Positions 39,032 to 46,686 of a DNA stretch of 53,813 bases are shown here, piece after piece. Origin of the DNA: Elusimicrobiota bacterium (lineage in GTDB: Bacteria > Elusimicrobiota > Elusimicrobia > UBA1565 > UBA9628); NCBI GenBank assembly GCA_027327915.1, contig DAHVWT010000008.1, forward strand, positions 1 to 53,813. The letters are read 5' to 3'. The first letter of the stretch is position 1, and each line of letters opens with the position of its first letter. A model generated the notes under the pieces. It was not told the DNA's origin and searched no databases. It saw nothing but the letters and a program-made list of their open reading frames with translations. The translations under genes were made by a program, and so were the position numbers.

Positions 39032-39118
39032 GCGGGTGCTAACCCGCCACGCCCCGGCGCCGTTCTGACGCGCGGGGATGCCAAGAAGCTTGGCATTCCC
39101 GGATAGAGCGGCGCCGGG
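39032..39118 (+). ncRNA. cluster of strong stem-loops between tetR and the SprA-like gene
   Basis: Three nested or tandem hairpins are visible. GCGGGT-gcta-ACCCGC lies at 39032-39047. An outer 10-bp stem CCCGGCGCCG (39053) pairs with CGGCGCCGGG (39109). Inside it is a 13-bp stem, CGGGGATGCCAAG-aag-CTTGGCATTCCCG (39073-39101). TTCATTTT follows on the plus strand. It lies between convergent genes, so a two-way terminator is the simplest reading. The complexity would also allow a structured small RNA. I do not recognise a known family. Confidence 0.5.
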
Positions 39119-39146
39119 TTCATTTTATGGATTCCACAGCTTCTCA

Positions 39147-42100
39147 TTAGAACTGGAACACCATGTTGGCGCCCATCGTCAGCGACATATAGTCGGTTTG
39201 CGGCAGATACGGGTTGGTGAGGTAGGTAAAGCCCCCGTTGAGAATGATGCGCAGGTTCTTCGCCACCTGGTAGTCCGCGTTGGTGGTCAGGGACCAGGTG
39301 CGGTTGTTGTTGTACGTGACGACGGGCGAGGACTGCATGCTGTAGGACAGCGTCGTCGTCCAGAGGAGACGGTTGACCATCGTGAAGACGGTGTTGGTGA
39401 AGGGCAGCTTGAGCCCCTCGGGGAACTTGAAGTCGCCGCGCACGAGGAGGCTGGGCGAGAGCGTCGTCGTGTTGTTCGTCGCCTGTCCGGTCCCGAGGAC
39501 CGTCGTGTCCTTGGCGTAATAGACCTTGGGCGTGATGCTGAAATCCCCCTTGATGAACGTCGTCTGCAGCGTCGCGTCGATGTGGCCCACCGTCTGCGTG
39601 ACGGTGTTCGTGACAAGGCTGTCCGTCTGGGAATTGTTGGTGTTCACGCTCAGGAGGGTGTCGTAGCGCTTGAGGACCATCGTGCGCAATTCGATCCACA
39701 GCTGCGAGTCGCTCTCATAGGTTGATCCCACCGTCGTGTTCTGGTGGGCCTGATAACGCACGTTGGTTGTCGTCTGTCCAAACCATCGGCTGATGCCGAG
39801 GAGATCCTGGATGTCCGATAAGTTCGCCGTCACGTCGGGAAGGGTCTGGGAGATGCTTTCTCCCGCGGTGTCGTAGCTTCCCGTCCGGTTGACGGAATAA
39901 ACATAGTTGTCCAGGAAAGAGAAGGTCTTCAAGGCTTTCCAGCGGCCGCGGAGGTCGTAGGCCGAGAGCGGCGCCCAGCGCAGCGTCCCCAGGTAATCGT
40001 CGCGGAAGCTGTAGTTTGCCAGCTGGGCGAATGGGTCGCTCGTGTGGATGGGGGTTCTCAGCCAGAAAGCCCATTCGTCCGAGCCTGACATCGGGAGGTT
40101 TTCCCATCCCTCGCCGTCGTTGAGCTGATAGCTCATGGTGATGTTCATGGACCGCAGGAGCTTCGAGGAACGGAAGATGTCTCCGATGGCGAGCGGCAAG
40201 GCCACGGTGCCGTTCGACGTTCGAGTATAGGTCATGAGCTGGCCGACGCCGTAGACATAGTAATTGGTCGAGATGCTGATCGTGCCGTCCGTGTTGGTGG
40301 AAATCATGACGGCGGCGTTGCTCGAAACGTTGAGGAGGTTGTTCTCGTTGATGTTCGCCGTGTAGTTCACCTGGGGGTTGAGCCAACGGTTGAGCTTCCA
40401 GTTCGAGGTGAACCCCGCGGTCTCGGTCAGGGCCTTCGGGTACTGGGCCGAGTACTTCTGCCCGACCCCGTAGGGCGCGATGTCGCCGCTCCAGTCGTTG
40501 CGGTCCTCAAAGGTGGTCGAGAGGGAGTAGTTGGGGTCGAACGTCGAGCCGGTCCAGGGAACGAAGGACATCTGGAGCCCCATCGAGTGCGTGAAGTCCA
40601 CCTGGTCGTAGACGGGGGTCATGCTGCTTTCGAGCACGCTCATCGAATCGTACTGCACGGAAGAACGCGTGTAGGAATAATTGGCCGATATGGACTTCGG
40701 AAGGATGGGCAGCCGCGAGGCGAGCGTGTACTGCAGCGTGGCGTTGATCGTCTTGGTATCATCCGTGCGGTTTAAGGCGTCGTAGTGGGTGTTGGTGTGG
40801 AGCGCATTGACGTTGAGATGCGGGAGAGCCCCGTAGACGAAGGCGGCGTTGGCCGTCTCGTTCCACGTCGTGACCGTGCCCTGCTGGAGGAGATTGACGA
40901 GGTTGCTGTTCGTTCCGGTCATGTACTCGCTGGGGATGTCGGAAATCGTGCGCATGACGTTGAAGGACATGGGCAGGAAGTTGAACTTCGTGATGTTGAG
41001 GTAGGCCGAGGTCTGCTCGTTGTTCTGGTTTGTGACCACCGTCGTCGGCGTCATCCAGTTCTGGTCGATCGAACGGTCCTTGATTCCGAAGCTGGCGACT
41101 CCGGGGATCACGAAATCGGCTTGATAATCGTGGGCGTTGCCGATGCGGACAACGGGTTGGGAAACGAAAATTTCGTCCACGTAGACGATGCCCGTCCCGG
41201 CCGTGGCCCCGCCGTAGGCCGTGGAGCAGTTGCCTCCGGTGTTGCGCAGCCCGACCACGATTTCGCCTACCGTCTGGAGGCTCGGGATCCCGTCGGTTTG
41301 GACCATGTCGACCGTGGTGCCGGGAGGCGAGCCTGGACCCACTTGCCAGCCGCTCGCCACGTCAAAGCCGTTCATGATCTGTTCGATGTTGACTTCCTCC
41401 CAGCCGGTCGTCTCATTCGAGCCCGGCGGGGTCTGGGAGAGCGGCACCTGGACCTCCCAATAGCTCTGGGCCGCGCCGAAGCGCATGAAAAAGGTCATGC
41501 TGCTTTCGCAGGAGTCGTACTGCCCCCCTCCCGCCGCCTGTTCCTGGGCGTTCGGATAGAGCAGGAAGTGGAGCTGGCGGTGCTGGCTGATGTCGATCGG
41601 GGCCGGGAAAATTTCCTGTGTCGTGACGACGGCGCTCGCCGTATTGAGATCGTAGTAGTGCAGCGCGAGGGACTGCTCCTGGATGTTCTGGGTGTTCGAC
41701 TGCTGCTGGAGGTTCTGGATGCTCCCGTATTCCTGGTCAAAGACCTGTTCCGCGACGCCGCCGGCGTTGTAGATGGGGATATAGCTCGGGTCGTCGACGT
41801 TGTTGACCGGGACGACGGTCATGCTCGCGAAGCCAACGGGCGGGGCGTCGGTGGCGGGGTCGATCGCCTGGCCCGGCTGCCAGGAAGTCCCCACGACGTC
41901 GATGTTGGCGATCTTGATCGTGCCGGAGGAAGGGGCGGCCCCTTCGATGCAGGTTCCGTTGTTGTTGCTCGCGCAGTCGGCGTTCCAGCGCACCGTGACG
42001 CGAACCTCATGGATCGAGTTCCAACTGGTGACATCGGCGGTCGAGATGTTGAGCGGGATGAGGAAGGTCTGCCAGCCCCTGTCCTGCGTGTTCGAGGCCC

Positions 42101-44999
42101 CAGGGCCAAAGTCGATGACGGTGTGCGATGAGTTGTCCGTCTCGTCGAAGAGACCCGTCTGGCCGAATGGAGCCTGGTCGCCCAGGTAGCCATAGTTGCC
42201 GCCGTCGAAGGCGTCGGGATCGAGGATCCCGTTGCGGTTGAGGTCGTCGGACTCGATGACCCCCATGTTGGGGAAGAAGCGCTTCGAGGGGAAGCCGGGG
42301 ATGGGGGTCTGGTAGAGCCAGCCGATATCCTCCTGAGGGCTTACGATCCCGTCCCCGTCCGTGTCGTTGGTGCGCAGGATGCCGGAGCCGTCGGCGTCCT
42401 CGCTGATCGAGCCCAGGCGGAAGTTGATCGTGTTTCCGGAGTTATCGCCAAGCATGGTGACTTTGAGAGCTGTTTTCTGCGAGAAACTGATTCCTTGCGT
42501 CGAGAAGACATAGACGAGGGAGGCTTGGTTGGAGGCGAGCGGGTCGGAGAAGTTGTAATTGATGTCGAGCACCGTCTGGGTTTGCTGAGGGGTCGCCGAG
42601 GCCGAAGGGTTGATCGAGAGGATCGGATCGTATTCGTTTCCCCACGTCAGCAGCGTCGGGTCCGTGACGTTGTAGCTCGATTCATTCACCGTCAATCCGC
42701 CGAAGGTGCAGCCCGAAGCCGAGCAATTGGGGTCGGAGTAGCTCGAGTTATAGAGCGGATTGATGGTCGTCCCGACGGGAACGATGGGGTTGGCGGCGAT
42801 GTTCCAATTGGTCCAGAGGAGGTTGGCGATGGTGTCCTGGCCGATCCCCTCCATGTTGTCGACGATCGCGACGGAGTTCAAGTTGGGCGTGTAGCGGCTC
42901 TGCGCCGCCTCGAGAGAGAGATCCTTCAACTGGAGGTAGTGGCCCAGGAGGTCGATGTTCTGGAGCTTGACGGTGCCGTCGTAGTCGAGGATGCTGCCCG
43001 AGATGGCCGTGATTTCGGGCGCCGTGGGGGATTGGTTGCCGGCTTGGTAGAGGACGGTCGAGCCGATGCTGAAATGGTCGTTGAACTTGTAGCCTAAGCC
43101 GCCGCCCAGGATGGCGACGTTGGAGATGCCGGCTCCGGGCTCGACCTCGTAGCTGATGTTGAGGACCGAGGTCGGGCCGATCATGCTGGGATTGAAGAAC
43201 GTGATGAAGCCCGAGGTGTAGTCGATGAAGTAGTCCACGTTGCGCGTCAGCCTGCGCCCGTCGAGAAGCACGACGTCGCTCATGGGCGCGATGTTAGGAT
43301 CGAGCAAGAAGGTCTTCAAACGGAAGCTGTATTCAACGTGGATGATGTACTTCGAGATGGGGGGCTGGTTGTAGATTTGGGGGTCCATCTCGGACACGGT
43401 GCCGATTTGGACCATGAAGGGCTGTTGGAGATAAAAAAGCCCGTCGGGGAAGTCAACCGAGATCGTCTGGGGGTATTCCTCGGGCGGGTTCAGGTTCGGG
43501 CCGATGATCTGTTGGTTCTGGTTGAGGACCTGGATAAAGAAGTTCCCCTGGCCGTTGTCGGGAATGATCTGGGTCTGGCCGAGGAAATACCACGTCTTGA
43601 GCTCGCGGTCCCAACCCAATTGAGTCGAGGTCGATATCGGATTGCCGTAGGGATCGTCGGGGATCGGGACGTCGCCGGGCGTCTTGATGAGGCGGGGATT
43701 GCCGTCCCCGCCAAGTTGGTAGGGGTTGCTCGAGGTCTCGATCGAGAGATGGTGGCCCGTCGCGTCGATATAGTCGATGGCGATGGCGTAGCCCTGTTGG
43801 GTCGGCTGCGTGAGTTTGAGGAAGCCGTGAACGTAGTCGATCGTGTAGTTGACGCCGGCGACCAATTGCGTGAAGGTGCTCGTGACCACCGCCGCGGTGG
43901 ATGTCAGGTCCTCGGCCGTGAGGATGACGTTGTTCGTGTTGAAGACCATGGGCTGGAGAGTCGCGAGGTAGACTTTCTCCGAACCGGCGAGGATGGGGAG
44001 CCGTCCGGGGGCGCCGAAGGTGAGATCGTAGTACTGTTCTTGCAGGTAGGAGATGTCGCTGATGTTGGTCTGGACGAACTGGGTGTTGCCGATGAATTGC
44101 TTGACCTTGTTCGTGCCCATTTGGCGGCTCGCGATGAAGACGCCGCTCAAGCCGTGGTATTTGACCTTGCCGCTGATGCCGAAGAGCTGCTTGTCGTAGG
44201 AGAGGAATTCCGTGGGCGGGAGCGCCAAATCGATGTCTCCAAAGGAGACGTTCTGGACCGCCTCGCCGGGCTTGCCGTTGTAGATGACGTTGACGTCGTC
44301 ATGGTGGGCTACGGCGTCGTTATAGTCGACGTTGACCGAGATGCGGGGGCCGACCTTGCCCTGCATGCGCATCTGAAGCTGCTGGGTGATGTTGAGGGCT
44401 GTCGAGGTCATGGGCGCGCCCGTGACGGTTTGCGCGTGGAGATATTTTTTTTCGGTGTAGGAGAAGCCGATCGTTTTCCGGCCCATGACGGAAAGGCTCG
44501 TGCCATAGTCGGGGAGCTCGAACTCGGGCGGCGGGGGCTTGATGACCGCGAGGACCCCGCTTGAGATGCCGATATTCTCCTCGATCGACTCAATGACCGC
44601 CTCCCTCGGCTGCTGGCCCGCCTCCAGATGCTCCCGCGCCTGCGTCCAGGCCTCCAGGCTGTAGTTGAAGGGCCTGAACCGCTCCTCGAACTGAAGGAAA
44701 TTAGTCGGGGTTGAGGCCGCCGTGCTCGTCGAGCTCGGCGGCGGCGTGAGGATATACCGGGGATCGGGGCGGTCCAGAAGCAGGAAGGGCCCCGCCGATT
44801 CGAGAATAAGAGCCGGGCCCCCATTCTCTTGGGGCGCGGACGTTACGGCGGCAGTGGAGAAGTCATCGCCGGTGGAGAACTCGGCGGTGGAGGAGAAAAC
44901 CGTCGCGGTTGAGAATTCCTCCGCGGAAGCGATCTGGGGGACGCGCGCCGGCGCGCATAAGATAAAGAGATAGAGAAGGAGGCGCCCGAGGTGTCGCAA
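39147..44999 (-). CDS. SprA/Sov-like giant outer-membrane protein (T9SS translocon family)
   Basis: A 1950-residue protein with a signal peptide (about 1-27), a Ser/Thr-rich stretch with repeated FST motifs (30-50), and a very large beta-rich body ending in Phe (MVFQF) as outer-membrane barrels do. Three stretches resemble SprA of the Bacteroidota type IX secretion and gliding system: NVIYNGKPGEAVQNVSFGD followed by QLFGISGKVKYHG (residues about 230-280), the RQLHFLLYP region near 1160, and VGEIVVGLRNTGGN followed by GIVYVDEIFVSQP (about 1245-1285). Two EF-hand-like loops (DTDGDGIVSPQE near 875, DLNRNGILDPD near 915) may bind calcium. The start is TTG 44999 with AAAGGA 7 nt upstream. No other T9SS gene is in the window. 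The leader carries a c-di-GMP-type riboswitch. Confidence 0.78.
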   Translation of the reverse strand: MRHLGRLLLYLFILCAPARVPQIASAEEFSTATVFSSTAEFSTGDDFSTAAVTSAPQENGGPALILESAGPFLLLDRPDPRYILTPPPSSTSTAASTPTNFLQFEERFRPFNYSLEAWTQAREHLEAGQQPREAVIESIEENIGISSGVLAVIKPPPPEFELPDYGTSLSVMGRKTIGFSYTEKKYLHAQTVTGAPMTSTALNITQQLQMRMQGKVGPRISVNVDYNDAVAHHDDVNVIYNGKPGEAVQNVSFGDIDLALPPTEFLSYDKQLFGISGKVKYHGLSGVFIASRQMGTNKVKQFIGNTQFVQTNISDISYLQEQYYDLTFGAPGRLPILAGSEKVYLATLQPMVFNTNNVILTAEDLTSTAAVVTSTFTQLVAGVNYTIDYVHGFLKLTQPTQQGYAIAIDYIDATGHHLSIETSSNPYQLGGDGNPRLIKTPGDVPIPDDPYGNPISTSTQLGWDRELKTWYFLGQTQIIPDNGQGNFFIQVLNQNQQIIGPNLNPPEEYPQTISVDFPDGLFYLQQPFMVQIGTVSEMDPQIYNQPPISKYIIHVEYSFRLKTFLLDPNIAPMSDVVLLDGRRLTRNVDYFIDYTSGFITFFNPSMIGPTSVLNISYEVEPGAGISNVAILGGGLGYKFNDHFSIGSTVLYQAGNQSPTAPEITAISGSILDYDGTVKLQNIDLLGHYLQLKDLSLEAAQSRYTPNLNSVAIVDNMEGIGQDTIANLLWTNWNIAANPIVPVGTTINPLYNSSYSDPNCSASGCTFGGLTVNESSYNVTDPTLLTWGNEYDPILSINPSASATPQQTQTVLDINYNFSDPLASNQASLVYVFSTQGISFSQKTALKVTMLGDNSGNTINFRLGSISEDADGSGILRTNDTDGDGIVSPQEDIGWLYQTPIPGFPSKRFFPNMGVIESDDLNRNGILDPDAFDGGNYGYLGDQAPFGQTGLFDETDNSSHTVIDFGPGASNTQDRGWQTFLIPLNISTADVTSWNSIHEVRVTVRWNADCASNNNGTCIEGAAPSSGTIKIANIDVVGTSWQPGQAIDPATDAPPVGFASMTVVPVNNVDDPSYIPIYNAGGVAEQVFDQEYGSIQNLQQQSNTQNIQEQSLALHYYDLNTASAVVTTQEIFPAPIDISQHRQLHFLLYPNAQEQAAGGGQYDSCESSMTFFMRFGAAQSYWEVQVPLSQTPPGSNETTGWEEVNIEQIMNGFDVASGWQVGPGSPPGTTVDMVQTDGIPSLQTVGEIVVGLRNTGGNCSTAYGGATAGTGIVYVDEIFVSQPVVRIGNAHDYQADFVIPGVASFGIKDRSIDQNWMTPTTVVTNQNNEQTSAYLNITKFNFLPMSFNVMRTISDIPSEYMTGTNSNLVNLLQQGTVTTWNETANAAFVYGALPHLNVNALHTNTHYDALNRTDDTKTINATLQYTLASRLPILPKSISANYSYTRSSVQYDSMSVLESSMTPVYDQVDFTHSMGLQMSFVPWTGSTFDPNYSLSTTFEDRNDWSGDIAPYGVGQKYSAQYPKALTETAGFTSNWKLNRWLNPQVNYTANINENNLLNVSSNAAVMISTNTDGTISISTNYYVYGVGQLMTYTRTSNGTVALPLAIGDIFRSSKLLRSMNITMSYQLNDGEGWENLPMSGSDEWAFWLRTPIHTSDPFAQLANYSFRDDYLGTLRWAPLSAYDLRGRWKALKTFSFLDNYVYSVNRTGSYDTAGESISQTLPDVTANLSDIQDLLGISRWFGQTTTNVRYQAHQNTTVGSTYESDSQLWIELRTMVLKRYDTLLSVNTNNSQTDSLVTNTVTQTVGHIDATLQTTFIKGDFSITPKVYYAKDTTVLGTGQATNNTTTLSPSLLVRGDFKFPEGLKLPFTNTVFTMVNRLLWTTTLSYSMQSSPVVTYNNNRTWSLTTNADYQVAKNLRIILNGGFTYLTNPYLPQTDYMSLTMGANMVFQF

Positions 45000-45133
45000 C
45001 TAGTTGTCCTTTCCGTAGCAGGGCGCCAGCCCCCCTCTCGCGCGCGCGATGATAAAAGTAAGGGGAACGTATTGCGCTTTCAAGACTCGGCGTCCCCGGG
45101 CTCGCGGGAGGCGGGCGCCGGCTTTTCGGGCGG

Positions 45134-45175
45134 ACAAAACAGAGCCATGGCCGCCTGGGAGGCGGCCATGGCTCT
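45134..45175 (-). terminator. riboswitch expression-platform terminator
   Basis: On the minus strand AGAGCCATGGCCGCC pairs perfectly over 15 bp with GGCGGCCATGGCTCT (5-nt loop) and is followed by GTTTTGT. It lies between the riboswitch aptamer and the SprA-like start codon, about 135 nt before it. Formation would stop transcription before the gene. Confidence 0.7.
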
Positions 45176-45186
45176 GAAAACGACAT

Positions 45187-45204
45187 CCGGCGTCAAAGCG
45201 CCGG
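45187..45204 (-). promoter_or_regulatory. linker hairpin between aptamer and terminator
   Basis: CCGGCG-ctttga-CGCCGG forms a 6-bp stem directly after the 3' strand of the riboswitch P1. It could take part in switching between folds; the alternative pairing is not clear by eye. Confidence 0.45.
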
Positions 45205-45318
45205 GACGCATTCAGGGACATCCCAGTTTCGGCAACCAGACGCTCCCCGACGGGGAGTCTTGGCTTTGCGCCCCCGCCTCGCGGCGAGTTTGCCTTTTTC
45301 GTCTTGTCCCAATGCGTC
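45205..45318 (-). promoter_or_regulatory. GEMM-I (c-di-GMP-I) riboswitch aptamer
   Basis: Read on the minus strand, the outer P1 stem pairs GACGCATT-GGGACA (45318 to 45305) with TGTCCC-tg-AATGCGTC (45220 to 45205). Inside lie GACGAAAAAGGCAAAC, a hairpin CGCC-GCGA-GGCG with a GNRA tetraloop, then GGGCGCAAAGCC, a second hairpin CTCCCCG/CGGGGAG, and the closing GGTTGCCGAA. These are the conserved parts of the GEMM-I class in the right order (consensus GGCAAACC, GAAA loop, GGGACGCAAAGCC, GGTTGCCG). The guanine of GGCAAAC argues for c-di-GMP rather than cGAMP, if my alignment is right. The gene controlled is the SprA-like giant protein. Confidence 0.85.
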
Positions 45319-45372
45319 GCCCGGATTTTTGATCCAACCCCGTTCGCGCCCGGGCGTGAGACAAGCGCTATG

Positions 45373-45400
45373 AGTATAAGGCTGGGGTTTGAAAAGTCAA
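45373..45400 (-). promoter_or_regulatory. promoter of the riboswitch and SprA-like transcript
   Basis: TTGACT (45395-45400) and TATACT (45373-45378) are 16 nt apart on the minus strand. A transcript starting near 45366 would carry about 365 nt of leader, with the aptamer and terminator, before TTG 44999. Confidence 0.6.
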
Positions 45401-45412
45401 GGGAGCTGTTGA

Positions 45413-45437
45413 CAAATTTGCGAAATCTGCGAATTTG
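45413..45437. promoter_or_regulatory. inverted repeat upstream of the riboswitch promoter
   Basis: CAAATT (45413) and AATTTG (45432) flank a centre that holds the direct repeat TGCGAAATC / TGCGAATTT. It lies 13-37 nt upstream of the -35 and could bind an activator. There is no match to a named operator. Confidence 0.3.
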
Positions 45438-45456
45438 ACTTTGGAATCGCTCAACA

Positions 45457-45566
45457 AGAACGGAACAGAATGCAACGAAAGGCTCAGAAAGGCAACGGAA
45501 GGCAAGATAAAGATCGGAGTGTCGGGAAACGCTTCCCGTAGCCCTCTGCTGCTTTCTGCTGTCTTA
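45457..45566. repeat. palindromic cluster of 10-nt GAAGGC units (copy C), intergenic
   Basis: Left-arm units (GAACAGAATGC, GAAAGGC, GAAAGGC, GGAAGGC) are phased every 10 nt from about 45467 to 45503. Right-arm units (GCTTCCC, GCCCTCT, GCTTTCT, GTCTTAG) fall at 45531, 45541, 45551 and 45561. The last unit contains the stop codon of the glycosyltransferase gene on the other strand. The same family as copies A and B, but not coding. It could also serve as a 3' end hairpin. Confidence 0.65.
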
Positions 45567-46685
45567 GAAAAGCCCCGAAAGTGCCTCGGACCAGGCCGAG
45601 ATCATTCGGGGGAGGCTGAATCGGGAGGCGATCGTCTGCCGGGCGGCCTCCCCCCAGCGATGGGCTTCACTAGGATGCGCGCGGGCGCGCGCGAGAGCCG
45701 CGGCCAGGGCCCCCGGATCGCCCGGGGTGACGAGGAGGCCGTCATGGCCGTCGGTCAAGACGTCTTCAACGCCATCCACGCGGCTGGCGATGACGGGAAG
45801 GCCGAGGGACATCGCCTCGAGGAGGGCGTTGGGCAGCCCCTCCCACAGGGATGGGAGGACGAAGGCATCGAAGGCGCAAAACAAGGCTTTCGGATCATGC
45901 TGCTCGCCCCAAAGACGGGCTTTGTCCCCGATTCCGAGCGTCCCGATGAGGGCCTCAAGCCGCCGTCGTTCCCCCCCCTCGCCCAGGATGGCGAGGCGCG
46001 CGCGATCGTCGCTTCGGCTCGATAACTGGGCGAACGCCCGAATGAGCGTGGCGTGATCTTTCTGCCTGTCGAGCCTCCCGGCGGCGCCTAGGAGGAAATC
46101 CGTTTCGTCGAGACCGAGATCGGCGCGGACGCGCCGGCGCAGTTTCGCGTCGGGCGCCCAAAACTCGGCGTCGACTCCGTTGGGGATCGCCGCCGTTTTT
46201 TCCGGGGCGTAGCCAAGCCGTTCGACGAGGTGGCGGCGGCTCGACTCGCTTTCGGCGACGAGAAGATCGTCCTCCCCGCGCAGAGCTCGGTCGACGGCGA
46301 GCGTGGCGATGCCGCGGCTGCGATAGCTCACTCGGGGAGAACTGACGAGCTTGAAGGCCGCCCCCGGGAGCTTTTTGACGAGCCTTGAAAGCTCGATCGC
46401 CTGGTACATGAATGCCACGACCAGGTCGGGGTTGGCTTCGCGGAGGCGTCTTGAAAGATCCAGCACTTCCCGCGGTCCGGGGAATCTCCCGACGCCCAAG
46501 CTTTCCACTCGAAGGCCCCGCTCCCGCATCCTTTCCCCGTAAAACCCGACGGGCTTGAGGCTGATGACGCCCAAGATGTCGAAGCGAGCGCGATCGAGCC
46601 CCAGGGCGATGGCCGAAAGAATTTTTTCGGCGCCCCCCAGCGTCGTCGATGTCGAGACGAAGAGGGTCCGGATCGGCGTCGCCAA
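45564..46685 (-). CDS. glycosyltransferase family 4
   Basis: A 373-residue GT-B retaining glycosyltransferase. The N-terminal half begins LFVSTSTTLGGAEKILSAIALGL, with the GGAE acceptor loop. The C-terminal donor half contains LLGAAGRLDRQKDHATLIRAFAQL, then the signature FVLPSLWEGLPNALLEAMSLGLPVIAS. The second Glu of the EX7E motif is visible. No signal peptide is present, so it acts at the cytoplasmic face. The start is TTG 46685, one base after the stop of the aminotransferase gene, with a weak ribosome site. With DegT and KdsD it forms a surface-polysaccharide operon. The sugar is unknown. Confidence 0.9.
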   Translation of the reverse strand: MATPIRTLFVSTSTTLGGAEKILSAIALGLDRARFDILGVISLKPVGFYGERMRERGLRVESLGVGRFPGPREVLDLSRRLREANPDLVVAFMYQAIELSRLVKKLPGAAFKLVSSPRVSYRSRGIATLAVDRALRGEDDLLVAESESSRRHLVERLGYAPEKTAAIPNGVDAEFWAPDAKLRRRVRADLGLDETDFLLGAAGRLDRQKDHATLIRAFAQLSSRSDDRARLAILGEGGERRRLEALIGTLGIGDKARLWGEQHDPKALFCAFDAFVLPSLWEGLPNALLEAMSLGLPVIASRVDGVEDVLTDGHDGLLVTPGDPGALAAALARARAHPSEAHRWGEAARQTIASRFSLPRMISAWSEALSGLF

Positions 46686-46686
46686 G

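Noticed and set aside
40785-42131. 448-codon plus-strand ORF antisense to the SprA-like gene
   Set aside because: Dominated by Asp, Val, Gly and Arg as expected when a GC-rich gene is read on the other strand; no domain, no ribosome site, while the minus frame has a signal peptide and SprA motifs.
43338-44564. 408-codon plus-strand ORF antisense to the SprA-like gene
   Set aside because: Same compositional shadow; no recognisable features.
45435-46025. 196-codon plus-strand ORF over the repeat cluster and glycosyltransferase
   Set aside because: Antisense to a clear GT4 domain; no start signals.
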